From the NCBI RefSeq assembly GCF_016126015.1, contig NZ_JAEFDB010000005.1:124001-188000 (forward strand): a stretch of DNA of 64,000 nucleotides. Reading direction: 5' to 3'. Shown here in pieces: positions 24,892 through 32,221 of this stretch; position 1 is the first letter of the stretch, and each line of letters starts with the position of its first letter. The stretch is from Capnocytophaga periodontitidis (GTDB lineage: Bacteria > Bacteroidota > Bacteroidia > Flavobacteriales > Flavobacteriaceae). The position numbers and the translations under genes are program-made. The notes beneath the pieces were generated by a model. The model was not told the DNA's origin. It did not search any database and worked only from the letters and a program-made list of their open reading frames with translations.

Positions 24892-26523
24892 TTATTTGTT
24901 CATTGTTAATTGATAATAGTTCCATACTTTTCCACTCCTTAACGCTTCTTCAATAAGAGGTTTGGCTTCAGCGGGGTGTTTTACTACATTGGCGGTATAG
25001 AGGGCAAACATTGCGTTGAGTATCACGATATCGGCTTTAGCGCCGCGCTCTTCACCTTTGAGAGTGCGACGTAGTATCTCAGCGTTTTCAGTAGGCGTAC
25101 CACCTTGTATATCAGCGTGAAAAGCACGCTTAAAGCCAAACATTTCAGGCGCTATGGTATACTCTAATATTTGCTTACCCTTTACTTCTACAATCTTCGT
25201 CTCATCACAAATACTTATTTCATCTAAACCATCATTACCACGCACTACTAAAGCGTGTTCGCGTCCTAAAAGCTGTAGTGTTTCAGCATAGAGGCGCATC
25301 ACGGGCTCGTGATATAAACCTACTAATTGGTATTTTAGTTTTGTATTGGGGTGTAACAGAGGACCTAATACATTGAACACCGTGCGGATGCCCAAACGTT
25401 GTCGCACTTCACGTACTTCGCCTACTAAGTTATGGAAGAAAGGCGCGTGGAAGAATGCTAATCCGTTTTTCTCCAAGCTATCTAATTGCTTCATCAAGTT
25501 GCTTTCCATCGCAATACCGAGCTCTCCTAACACATCAGTACTGCCACTCTGGCTTGTAACCGACCTGTTGCCGTGTTTGGCTACTTTCACCCCTAAGGCA
25601 GCTACTATAAAGGCTACCGTGGTAGAAATGTTAATAGTTTTGAGTCCATCGCCTCCTGTACCACAGAGGTCTATCATAGGTCTTGAGTCCGCAAAGGTGG
25701 TGCTATACGCCAAGATGTTACGCACAAAAGCAGTAAGTGATTCTGGATATAAACTCTTTTCGCTGATAAGCACCAAGAGCGCGCCTAATTGTACGATGTC
25801 GTACTGCTTGCTGTGCAATACCGCACATATCTGTTTGAAATCGCTATCGCCTAACGGCTGATTTTCTTGCAGTTTCTTCAAAGCTCCTTTGAACACTTCA
25901 TTGGCGTAGGCTTTAGCTTTTTCCTCAGTATTTTGAACGCTTTGAGCAGTTTGTGTCCCTACCAAAAAGTTCTTAAGGATATTTTTGCCGTATTCAGTAA
26001 AAAACGATTCAGGGTGAAATTGGATACTGTGAATAGGTTTTGTTTTGTGTTGTAATGCCATAATCACCCCATCGTCCGAGAGGGCAGTTATGATGAGTTC
26101 TTGTGGCAAGGTGTCTTTATCTACATATAGCGAGTGGTAGCGCATCACGTTAAACTGCTGTGGCAAGCCTTTAAACAATACCGATTGTGGTTCGGTAACG
26201 GTAAGCACAGAAGTCTTGCCGTGCAAAGGTTTTTCTAATCGTTTTACAGTGGCACCGTGCACCAATCCAAACGCCTGATGCCCTAAACAGATACCTAAAA
26301 TAGGAATATCGGTAATTTCTTTTAGTATTTCCAAACAAATCCCACTGTCCTTAGGGTGTTTGGGTCCTGGTGAAAGCACTATACGTGAGGGGTTTAGAGT
26401 GCGTATCTCGGCAAGAGTGAGTTGGTCATTGCGCACAGTATGCACTTCTTCATCAGTGAGTTCACCGAGGTATTGTGCTACATTAAAAACAAATGAATCG
26501 TAATTATCTATTAGTAAAATCAT
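24892..26523 (-). CDS. trpGD: Fused anthranilate synthase amidotransferase / anthranilate phosphoribosyltransferase
   Basis: A 543-residue bifunctional protein. Residues 1 to about 190 are a class I glutamine amidotransferase: N-terminal ILLIDNYDSFVFNVAQYL, nucleophile Cys in ILGICLGHQAFGL, catalytic His-Glu in HSIQFHPESFFTEYG. It feeds ammonia to TrpE. After a short linker (about 195-210) a complete TrpD domain follows. It has LIDLCGTGGDGLKTINIST, GVKVAKHGNRSVTSQSGSTD and VFNVLGPLLHPN, and transfers phosphoribose to anthranilate. TrpG-TrpD fusions are known in enterobacteria. Here the frame is continuous with no sign of an assembly join. It lies 27 bp after trpE. Confidence 0.95.
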   Translation of the reverse strand: MILLIDNYDSFVFNVAQYLGELTDEEVHTVRNDQLTLAEIRTLNPSRIVLSPGPKHPKDSGICLEILKEITDIPILGICLGHQAFGLVHGATVKRLEKPLHGKTSVLTVTEPQSVLFKGLPQQFNVMRYHSLYVDKDTLPQELIITALSDDGVIMALQHKTKPIHSIQFHPESFFTEYGKNILKNFLVGTQTAQSVQNTEEKAKAYANEVFKGALKKLQENQPLGDSDFKQICAVLHSKQYDIVQLGALLVLISEKSLYPESLTAFVRNILAYSTTFADSRPMIDLCGTGGDGLKTINISTTVAFIVAALGVKVAKHGNRSVTSQSGSTDVLGELGIAMESNLMKQLDSLEKNGLAFFHAPFFHNLVGEVREVRQRLGIRTVFNVLGPLLHPNTKLKYQLVGLYHEPVMRLYAETLQLLGREHALVVRGNDGLDEISICDETKIVEVKGKQILEYTIAPEMFGFKRAFHADIQGGTPTENAEILRRTLKGEERGAKADIVILNAMFALYTANVVKHPAEAKPLIEEALRSGKVWNYYQLTMNK

Positions 26524-26550
26524 TTTTAGTTGTTAGGTTTTAGTCATTAG

Positions 26551-27891
26551 TTATAGTCCTTTTTGCGGATTGCCCTCCTCTCCTTGGGAAAGGGGTTGGG
26601 GGTGAGGATTGCAATTCTTCTCAAATACTTTCACTACCGAAGCTCTTTTGTGTTGTATTTCAGCATATTCTTTTTCAGGGATAGAATCGTAAACAACTCC
26701 TGCTCCAGCTTGTATAAATACACGGGTGCGCTCAAAATCCTGAAAAGCAGGTTTTTCAAAAAAAGCACTGCGTATCACAATAGCGAGCTGTACGTTGCCG
26801 TTGAAATGCAAAAAGCCAATACCTCCTCCATACACATTGCGGCGGTATTGTTCCAGCTCAGCAATAATTTCCATAGCGCGTATTTTAGGCGCTCCACTCA
26901 GCGTACCTGCAGGGAATACTGCTCCAATCACCTCAAAAAGCGACACCTCTTTGCGCTTGCGACCATACACATCGGTTACTATGTGCATCACGTGCTCTAA
27001 CTGCTTAATGTGCATCATATTCTTCACCTGTACAGTACCTTTCTCGGCAAAACGCCCTATATCGTTGCGTGCTAAATCAACCAGCATTCGGTGCTCAGAA
27101 CACTCTTTAGGATCGGCGAGAAGTTCTTGTGCCAAACGAGCATCATCGTTAGCATCTTTACCACGCGGGCGTGTACCAGCGATAGGTGCTATATACATAG
27201 TTTCGGAGTTGATTTCTACTAATATTTCAGGACTTGACCCTACCACCTCTCCATAAGGAGTAGGGAAGAAAAACATATAAGGAGAGGGATTGGCTGTACT
27301 GAGTAGTTTATAAAATTCTAAAGAGTTGAGGTTGCTTTCCAAACAGAGTTGTTCGCTCAATACCACTTGAAAAATATCGCCAGCACGTAGGTATTCCTTA
27401 GCTTTTTCAACAATCTTGTAGAAGTGTATTTGCTCCTCATTCAGGTCGGTATTGATGTGATAAAAAGGTTTTTCAGCTGAAATTGATTTTATAAAAGTAG
27501 AAGTTTCTTCATTTGCTGCTTCCAAAAAATTGAAGTATAATACTTCATCGCCGTAAAAAGAGTACACTTTATTCACTTTGGAATAATGCAAATAGGCTTT
27601 TGCATTCGCAAATACAAAAGCGGGAAACTCGTATTGAGCTTGCTCTTGTGTGGGAATATTTTCAAAAAAATGGATTGATTCATAACCTAATACCCCAAAA
27701 AGTCCCGCAAAGGGTGCGATGGGTGTTTGTTGCTGGTAATAAGCTTGCAAAGAGGCGTAATTATGACTGTAGGCATCAAAGTAATCGCAATCTATCCCAA
27801 TGATAATCTGATGAATGTCTTCAGCTAAGTAAGAGTTTCTGAAATGTTTGCGTATAGTAGAAAAATAATGTAATGGTTCTTTAGTAAGCAT
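26551..27891 (-). CDS. trpE: Anthranilate synthase component I
   Basis: A 446-residue chorismate-binding enzyme making anthranilate with ammonia from TrpG. The catalytic domain is complete: IAPIAGTRPRGKDANDDARL, LVDLARNDIGRFAEKGTV, FPAGTLSGAPKIRAMEII and AGVVYDSIPEKEYAE. The N-terminal regulatory part is unusual. Where the tryptophan-binding LLES motif is expected after a P/R-N-S, this protein reads RNSYLAEDI, and the following beta region is short. The last ~17 residues (CNPHPQPLSQGEEGN and onward) are encoded by a dispersed intergenic repeat and are probably not part of the fold. It is the first gene of the operon, with the promoter at 27912-27943. Confidence 0.94.
   Translation of the reverse strand: MLTKEPLHYFSTIRKHFRNSYLAEDIHQIIIGIDCDYFDAYSHNYASLQAYYQQQTPIAPFAGLFGVLGYESIHFFENIPTQEQAQYEFPAFVFANAKAYLHYSKVNKVYSFYGDEVLYFNFLEAANEETSTFIKSISAEKPFYHINTDLNEEQIHFYKIVEKAKEYLRAGDIFQVVLSEQLCLESNLNSLEFYKLLSTANPSPYMFFFPTPYGEVVGSSPEILVEINSETMYIAPIAGTRPRGKDANDDARLAQELLADPKECSEHRMLVDLARNDIGRFAEKGTVQVKNMMHIKQLEHVMHIVTDVYGRKRKEVSLFEVIGAVFPAGTLSGAPKIRAMEIIAELEQYRRNVYGGGIGFLHFNGNVQLAIVIRSAFFEKPAFQDFERTRVFIQAGAGVVYDSIPEKEYAEIQHKRASVVKVFEKNCNPHPQPLSQGEEGNPQKGL
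26564..26612. repeat. Dispersed G/C-rich repeat forming the 3' end of trpE
   Basis: The segment has ctttttgcggattgccctcc followed by C/G-rich arms (ccttgggaaagg and ggggttgggggtgagg). It resembles the repeat at 48341-48437 and supplies the last codons of trpE, giving a PHPQPLSQGEEG peptide that is widespread as a repeat-derived translation. Confidence 0.75.
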
Positions 27892-27911
27892 ATAAAATTA
27901 CTTTGGAGTGG

Positions 27912-27943
27912 CAAAGGTATAAAATAATTAGCAGATTCACAAA
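27912..27943 (-). promoter_or_regulatory. trpE: trp operon promoter
   Basis: Minus strand TTTGT (27943-27939) with 19-20 nt spacing to TACCTTTG (27919-27912). The trpE ATG lies only ~20 nt after the expected start of transcription. No leader peptide with tandem Trp codons or attenuator hairpin fits in this short leader. Confidence 0.8.
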
Positions 27944-27963
27944 TAAGTAAATTAGAAAAAAAA

Positions 27964-27994
27964 TTTGTCAATTCAAATAATTGTCGTACTTTTG
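27964..27994 (+). promoter_or_regulatory. Divergent promoter for the TPR membrane protein / ribH
   Basis: TTTG (27964-27967), a 19-nt spacer, and TACTTTTG (27987-27994). It is divergent from the trp promoter, with the two -33 boxes only ~20 bp apart. Confidence 0.8.
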
Positions 27995-28018
27995 CCGAAC
28001 TTTAATTGAAAATTATAT

Positions 28019-28807
28019 ATGGCAACTTACAAAAAGAACAACAACCGACCTAATAGACATAGAGATAACGAGCAACTCAACGACGCTCAAGAAACTCGAT
28101 TGCACCAAGAAAGTACTACTGCCGAGGTATTCGATGCCCTTGATGCAGGCGCTACTCGTACCGAAGATTGGGTGAAACGCAATCAGAAAATTATTATCGG
28201 AGCCCTCATAGCTGTAGCCGTACTGGGCTTAGGTTATTTGTTATACCAACAATTTGTGAAAGCTCCTAACGAAAAGAAAGCTGCTAACGAATTCTTCTTC
28301 GCTCAACAATTCTTTGATGAAGCTATGCAAGCTACCGATGCTAAAGCCAAAGATTCTCTCTTCAAAGTTTCTATCGAAGGCGGTAAAGGTAAATATGGCT
28401 TCCAGCAAATCGCTCAAAACTATAGCGGTACCAAAGCTGCTAACTTAGCTGAGTACGGTATGGGTATGGCTTATATGCGTTTACGTGACTACAACAACGC
28501 TATCAACCACCTCAAAAAATTCAATTCTGATGATGATATTTTCGGCGCTTTGGCTTATGGAAACATAGGTGATGCTTACCTCCAACAAAAAAATAATGCC
28601 GAGGCTCTCAAATACTACATCAAAGCCTTTGAACATAGCAACAACGATTTTGTAACTCCTATATACCTCAAAAAAGCAGGTATCGTAGCTTCTCTACAAG
28701 GTAAAAAAGACGATGCTCTCAAATACTACGAGCGCATCAAAGATGAATTCCCTACTTCAGAAGAAGCTCGCACTATCGATATCCTTATCGGAAAAATCAG
28801 TCAATAA
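28019..28807 (+). CDS. TPR-repeat protein with one membrane anchor
   Basis: A 262-residue protein with a basic, Asn-rich N-terminus (YKKNNNRPNRHRD). A single transmembrane helix lies at about 58-80 (IIIGALIAVAVLGLGYLLYQ) and a C-terminal helical domain with TPR units follows. YGMGMAYMRLRDYNNAINHL, YGNIGDAYLQQKNNAEALKY and GIVASLQGKKDDALKYYERI are the clearest repeats. The layout resembles the YfgM family: a cytoplasmic tail, one helix and an extracytoplasmic TPR domain. It probably acts in envelope protein handling, which is inference. It is followed 69 bp later by ribH, a pairing I believe is frequent in Flavobacteriia. Confidence 0.8.
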   Translation: MATYKKNNNRPNRHRDNEQLNDAQETRLHQESTTAEVFDALDAGATRTEDWVKRNQKIIIGALIAVAVLGLGYLLYQQFVKAPNEKKAANEFFFAQQFFDEAMQATDAKAKDSLFKVSIEGGKGKYGFQQIAQNYSGTKAANLAEYGMGMAYMRLRDYNNAINHLKKFNSDDDIFGALAYGNIGDAYLQQKNNAEALKYYIKAFEHSNNDFVTPIYLKKAGIVASLQGKKDDALKYYERIKDEFPTSEEARTIDILIGKISQ

Positions 28808-28842
28808 AACAAGATAAGAATAAAAGGTAGAAGATGAACATT

Positions 28843-28870
28843 CTTACCTCTTATCCCTTATCTCTTATCT
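28843..28870. repeat. Heptamer repeat (TTAYCTC)n in front of ribH
   Basis: Four units of a 7-bp motif (ttacctc, ttatccc, ttatctc, ttatctg) end 6 nt before the ribH ATG. Similar runs occur at 35882-35905, 36010-36029, 51664-51680 and 62916-62936, and inside the DUF4294 gene. Confidence 0.75.
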
Positions 28871-28876
28871 GAAAAA

Positions 28877-29362
28877 ATGGCAACAGAAAACAAGAATTTA
28901 TCTCAATATGATAAAAGTACAATCCCAAATGCGAAAGCTCTTCGCTTTGGGATTATTACTTCTCAGTGGAATGAGCAAGTAACTTACGGAATGCGCAATG
29001 GGGCTATCGCTACCCTTAAAGATTGCGGGGTTGTAGATAGCAATATCTTCCTTTGGGAAGTCCCTGGTAGTTTTGAATTGGTGCACGCTGCCAAGCGAAT
29101 GCTCGACACTCAACAGTTAGATGCTATCATCGTAATAGGCTGTGTAATACAAGGCGAAACCAAGCATTTTGATTTTGTTTGTCAAGGAGTTACACAAGGT
29201 ATTGCTCAGCTCAATGCAATGCAAAGTGAGGTGCCCGTAATCTTCTGTGTCCTCACCGATAACAATCTTCAGCAATCACTCGACCGAAGTGGAGGAAAAC
29301 TAGGCAACAAAGGTGTAGAAGCCGCTATCACTGCTATCAAAATGGCTGTTTTAGGGAAATAG
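28877..29362 (+). CDS. ribH: 6,7-dimethyl-8-ribityllumazine synthase
   Basis: A 161-residue enzyme condensing the pyrimidine diamine and dihydroxybutanone phosphate to lumazine, the substrate of riboflavin synthase. It has FGIITSQWNEQVT, VPGSFELVHAAKRM, IIVIGCVIQGETKHFDFVCQ, and VPVIFCVLTDNNLQQSLDR. The catalytic histidine is in ETKHFDF, and the C-terminal NKGVEAAITAIKMA is complete. Length is normal for the icosahedral type. A heptamer repeat replaces any recognisable ribosome-binding site just before the start, which is not unusual in this phylum. Confidence 0.97.
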   Translation: MATENKNLSQYDKSTIPNAKALRFGIITSQWNEQVTYGMRNGAIATLKDCGVVDSNIFLWEVPGSFELVHAAKRMLDTQQLDAIIVIGCVIQGETKHFDFVCQGVTQGIAQLNAMQSEVPVIFCVLTDNNLQQSLDRSGGKLGNKGVEAAITAIKMAVLGK

Positions 29363-29414
29363 TGAAGCTAATAGGGAATAGGTAACTTGGAATAATTTTT
29401 GCAGTATGTTATGC

Positions 29415-29437
29415 AGGGGCGTATGCCATACGCCCTT
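29415..29437. repeat. REP-like palindrome before the DUF4294 gene
   Basis: gggcgtat-gcc-atacgccc is a perfect 8-bp palindrome with a 3-nt loop, and belongs with the palindrome at 8631-8657. It lies between ribH and the DUF4294 gene. Confidence 0.7.
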
Positions 29438-29452
29438 AATAAAAAAATCACT

Positions 29453-30112
29453 ATGAAAAACATCATCACATATATAAAACGTTATCTCCTACCATTTATA
29501 GCTTACCTCTTACCCCTTACCTCTTACCTCTTGTTCGCTCAAGATTTTCACGAAGGCGATACCATCTACCTTCCTGAGGTAAACCTTTTTGGCAAAGAGC
29601 GTTCCTTTGGTGATGCCGATACTCAAAAAAGATATCTACTGCTCAAAAGTCGTGTAAAACGCGTATATCCTTATGCTAAAATGGCTGCCGATCGCCTCTA
29701 TACTATGGAGCGCACTATGGATACTATGCAAAACAAACAACAGCGAAAAGTCTATGTAAAGCGCACCCAACGCTATATAGAAGACCACTTTACCGACGAA
29801 CTCAAAAAACTCTCCCGCTCTCAAGGGCGCATCCTCATCAAGCTCATCCACCGCCAAACAGGGCGTACTGCCTACGATTTGGTAAAAGAACTCCGCAATG
29901 GGTGGAATGCCTATTGGTATAATAAAACCGCTTGGCTCTATGATCTTTCCCTAAAAAAAGGCTATGATCCTATGAATATCGAAGAAGACTATTGGATAGA
30001 GGAAATAGTCCTCCGTGCCATTAGCAATGGTGAATTGGAAGATCAAACTCCTGCTCTCCAATACAATTTCTCTGAACTTACTGAACACCGGCGAAAGCGA
30101 TTAGCTAATTAA
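29453..30112 (+). CDS. DUF4294-family secreted protein
   Basis: A 219-residue protein of a family conserved in Bacteroidota (DUF4294) with no known role. The mature part begins FHEGDTIYLPEVNLFG and continues with YLLLKSRVKRVYPYAKMAAD and ITRTQRYIEDHF-like helical regions. It ends with a Trp/Tyr-rich block (GWNAYWYNKTAWLYD, EEDYWIEEIVLRAI). The signal peptide core, YLLPLTSYLLFAQ, is encoded by four 7-bp repeats (TTACCTC-type) identical in style to the intergenic heptamers. So the export signal seems to be built from repeat DNA. Start ATG 29453 is chosen to give this signal peptide; upstream codons run through the REP palindrome. Confidence 0.82.
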   Translation: MKNIITYIKRYLLPFIAYLLPLTSYLLFAQDFHEGDTIYLPEVNLFGKERSFGDADTQKRYLLLKSRVKRVYPYAKMAADRLYTMERTMDTMQNKQQRKVYVKRTQRYIEDHFTDELKKLSRSQGRILIKLIHRQTGRTAYDLVKELRNGWNAYWYNKTAWLYDLSLKKGYDPMNIEEDYWIEEIVLRAISNGELEDQTPALQYNFSELTEHRRKRLAN

Positions 30113-30143
30113 TTCAGCTAAAAAGTTAAATAAAATAATTACT

Positions 30144-30713
30144 ATGAAGAGATTTTTTACTTTATTATGCTTATTCTTTATACCATTATGCTATAGTCAG
30201 AAAGAAGTTGTAGCAACACGTTGTGATATTTTTTGCTTTCAGTTTTTAGACGAAGGAGTAGCTCTCAAAAATGAAATATACAACAACAAGGCGATTGTAG
30301 CACTATACCCCTGGGCTTTCGAAGATATGGGAGTAGGTTATTTTGAAAAACGATATGAATTTAAATATCATAATAAAATAATGTATTTGAAAACTAAAAG
30401 AAAATTACAATACTATAATTTTTATTTTAAAAATATACCTTTTAAAAAAGGATACTATTTAGTTAAAATTTCTGAACTTAAATGGAAAGAAACGATAAAA
30501 GGAAGTGAAATCAGTGTGCCAGAGGAGCTTCAAAATATACTTTTCTTAGATGCAGATGCTGCTAGAACAACTACTGCTCAAAATATCTACTTCAAGGATT
30601 TAGAGTTTATAGTAATAGATTTAAAAGATACAAAAAATGTTAAGATTGAACCTATATCTAAAAAGAAATACTTGGAGGATAATGTAGGAACTGGTTTAAA
30701 AAAAGATTTCTAA
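30144..30713 (+). CDS. Secreted hypothetical protein
   Basis: A 189-residue protein with signal peptide MKRFFTLLCLFFIPLCYSQK. The mature part is rich in aromatic and lysine residues (YFEKRYEFKYHNKIMYLKTK, YYNFYFKNIPFKKGYYLVK) and looks beta-rich. There are two cysteines close to the mature N-terminus (TRCDIFCF). I recognise no family. It lies 31 bp after the DUF4294 gene and could share its transcript. Base use is more AT-rich than its neighbours, which hints at later acquisition or weak constraint. Confidence 0.65.
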   Translation: MKRFFTLLCLFFIPLCYSQKEVVATRCDIFCFQFLDEGVALKNEIYNNKAIVALYPWAFEDMGVGYFEKRYEFKYHNKIMYLKTKRKLQYYNFYFKNIPFKKGYYLVKISELKWKETIKGSEISVPEELQNILFLDADAARTTTAQNIYFKDLEFIVIDLKDTKNVKIEPISKKKYLEDNVGTGLKKDF

Positions 30714-30851
30714 TAATACTCAATTGAAGTTGGTGGTAGTTAATTAGCAGATTTATATATTGAAGCTGATTAAATACATTTATCGCTAAAGGTTATAGAA
30801 TTAAACTATTGCCTTTAGTAAAGTTTTTTTCTTACAAAAGACTATATAGCA

Positions 30852-30882
30852 TTTGTCATTTATTATTATTTTTGTACCTTTG
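30852..30882 (+). promoter_or_regulatory. Promoter for the CPA1 antiporter gene
   Basis: TTTG (30852-30855), exactly 19 nt, TACCTTTG (30875-30882). The ATG follows at 30903. Confidence 0.85.
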
Positions 30883-30902
30883 CCCACAAATAAAATAGTA
30901 AT

Positions 30903-32207
30903 ATGGAGTTATACTACGCTTTTTCAGTGATTATCGTCTTAGCCGCCTTGTTTTCGTACGTGAATGTGCGCTACGTAAAACTACCTATGACTATAGGTAT
31001 TATGGTGATTGCTATGATGGTATCAGTAGGCGTACGTCTTTTCGGTGGTGAAATATTCTCAGGTTTAGCACATCGTTTGGAATCCTTATTACAAGGATTT
31101 GATTTTACCGAAATCTTAATGGGGGCAATGCTTAACTTCCTCCTCTTTGCAGGAGCGCTCCATATCAATATCAACGACCTTAAAAGCCACCGTCTCCCTA
31201 TTTTCACTTATGCAACAGTGAGTGTAGTGCTCTCAGCTTTCTTCATATCAGCACTGCTGTACTATATAGCACCTCTGATAGGTATTAAAATTCCTTATCT
31301 CTATTGTTTGCTCTTTGGCACACTCATTTCCCCTACCGACCCTATTGTAGTGTTGGGAGTGCTCAAGCAAGCTAATGTACCTAAACGTATCGAAAATAAA
31401 ATTACAGGTGAATCTCTTTTCAACGATGGGGTAGCTGTCGTAATGTTCGCTGTAGTACTCAAATTAGCTACCGATCATACTTTTGAACCTTCCTTCAATG
31501 CCATTACAAAACTTTTCCTTTTAGAAGCTGGAGGAGGAATTTTCTTAGGGGTGCTCTTAGGATGGATAGCCTCCGAAATGATGAAAAAAGCCGACGACTA
31601 TCACGTGAGTGTCTTACTCACTTTAGCCGTAGTAATGGGAGGCTTCCTTATTGCCAAAACCTCTCACGTATCCTCGCCTTTGGCAATGGTAATCGCAGGA
31701 CTTTTTGTGGGTAATGTAGGTAAAAAAGCAAATAGTGCTGAAAATAAGGACTATTTAGAGAAGTTTTGGGCGATTGTCGATGAGATAATGAACGCTATCT
31801 TGTTCCTATTCATAGGTTTTGAGATGCTACTGATAGATAACTTAAATGAACAGTTCCTCTTAGGAGGTGTTGCTATTCTCGTGTGCCTCTTAGGGCGTGC
31901 TTTAGCAATTTATATTCCCGCCCAAACTATATTACGCAAAGCTACTACCTATTCTTCAGGATCACTCATTACTATGGTGTGGGGAGGCGTGCGCGGCGGT
32001 GTATCTATTGCCTTAGTACTCTCTATCCCAGCCGATAAGGGCGGTCTTAAAGAAACATTGTTGCAAATTACTTATATAGTAGTATTGTTTTCTATTTTGG
32101 TACAAGGGCTCACTATAGGCAAGGTAGCTTCTAAATCCCTCCACCGTGATGAAGTGATGGCACGACTCAAGAGAATAAAACAACTGCAAAAAGGAAAACA
32201 ATCATAA
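30903..32207 (+). CDS. CPA1-family sodium/proton antiporter (NhaP-like)
   Basis: A 434-residue inner-membrane antiporter with about 12 hydrophobic segments. The ion-binding region is clear: LFGTLISPTDPIVVLGVLKQ followed by NKITGESLFNDGVAVVMFAV, with the paired N-D of the CPA1 family. The later helix WGGVRGGVSIALVLSIP is also diagnostic. It exports sodium or lithium in exchange for protons and helps maintain pH. The C-terminus is short and basic (RLKRIKQLQKGKQ) with no regulatory TrkA-type domain. It is followed 14 bp later by the acyltransferase fusion. Confidence 0.92.
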   Translation: MELYYAFSVIIVLAALFSYVNVRYVKLPMTIGIMVIAMMVSVGVRLFGGEIFSGLAHRLESLLQGFDFTEILMGAMLNFLLFAGALHININDLKSHRLPIFTYATVSVVLSAFFISALLYYIAPLIGIKIPYLYCLLFGTLISPTDPIVVLGVLKQANVPKRIENKITGESLFNDGVAVVMFAVVLKLATDHTFEPSFNAITKLFLLEAGGGIFLGVLLGWIASEMMKKADDYHVSVLLTLAVVMGGFLIAKTSHVSSPLAMVIAGLFVGNVGKKANSAENKDYLEKFWAIVDEIMNAILFLFIGFEMLLIDNLNEQFLLGGVAILVCLLGRALAIYIPAQTILRKATTYSSGSLITMVWGGVRGGVSIALVLSIPADKGGLKETLLQITYIVVLFSILVQGLTIGKVASKSLHRDEVMARLKRIKQLQKGKQS

Positions 32208-32221
32208 AACTTTAATAACGA

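Noticed and set aside
24892-26523. trpG-trpD fusion as an assembly error
   Set aside because: The frame is continuous, both domains are complete, a plausible linker joins them and such fusions are known in other bacteria.
27892-27911. A tryptophan attenuator or leader peptide before trpE
   Set aside because: Only about 20 nt separate the expected transcription start from the ATG; no Trp-rich leader or competing hairpins fit.
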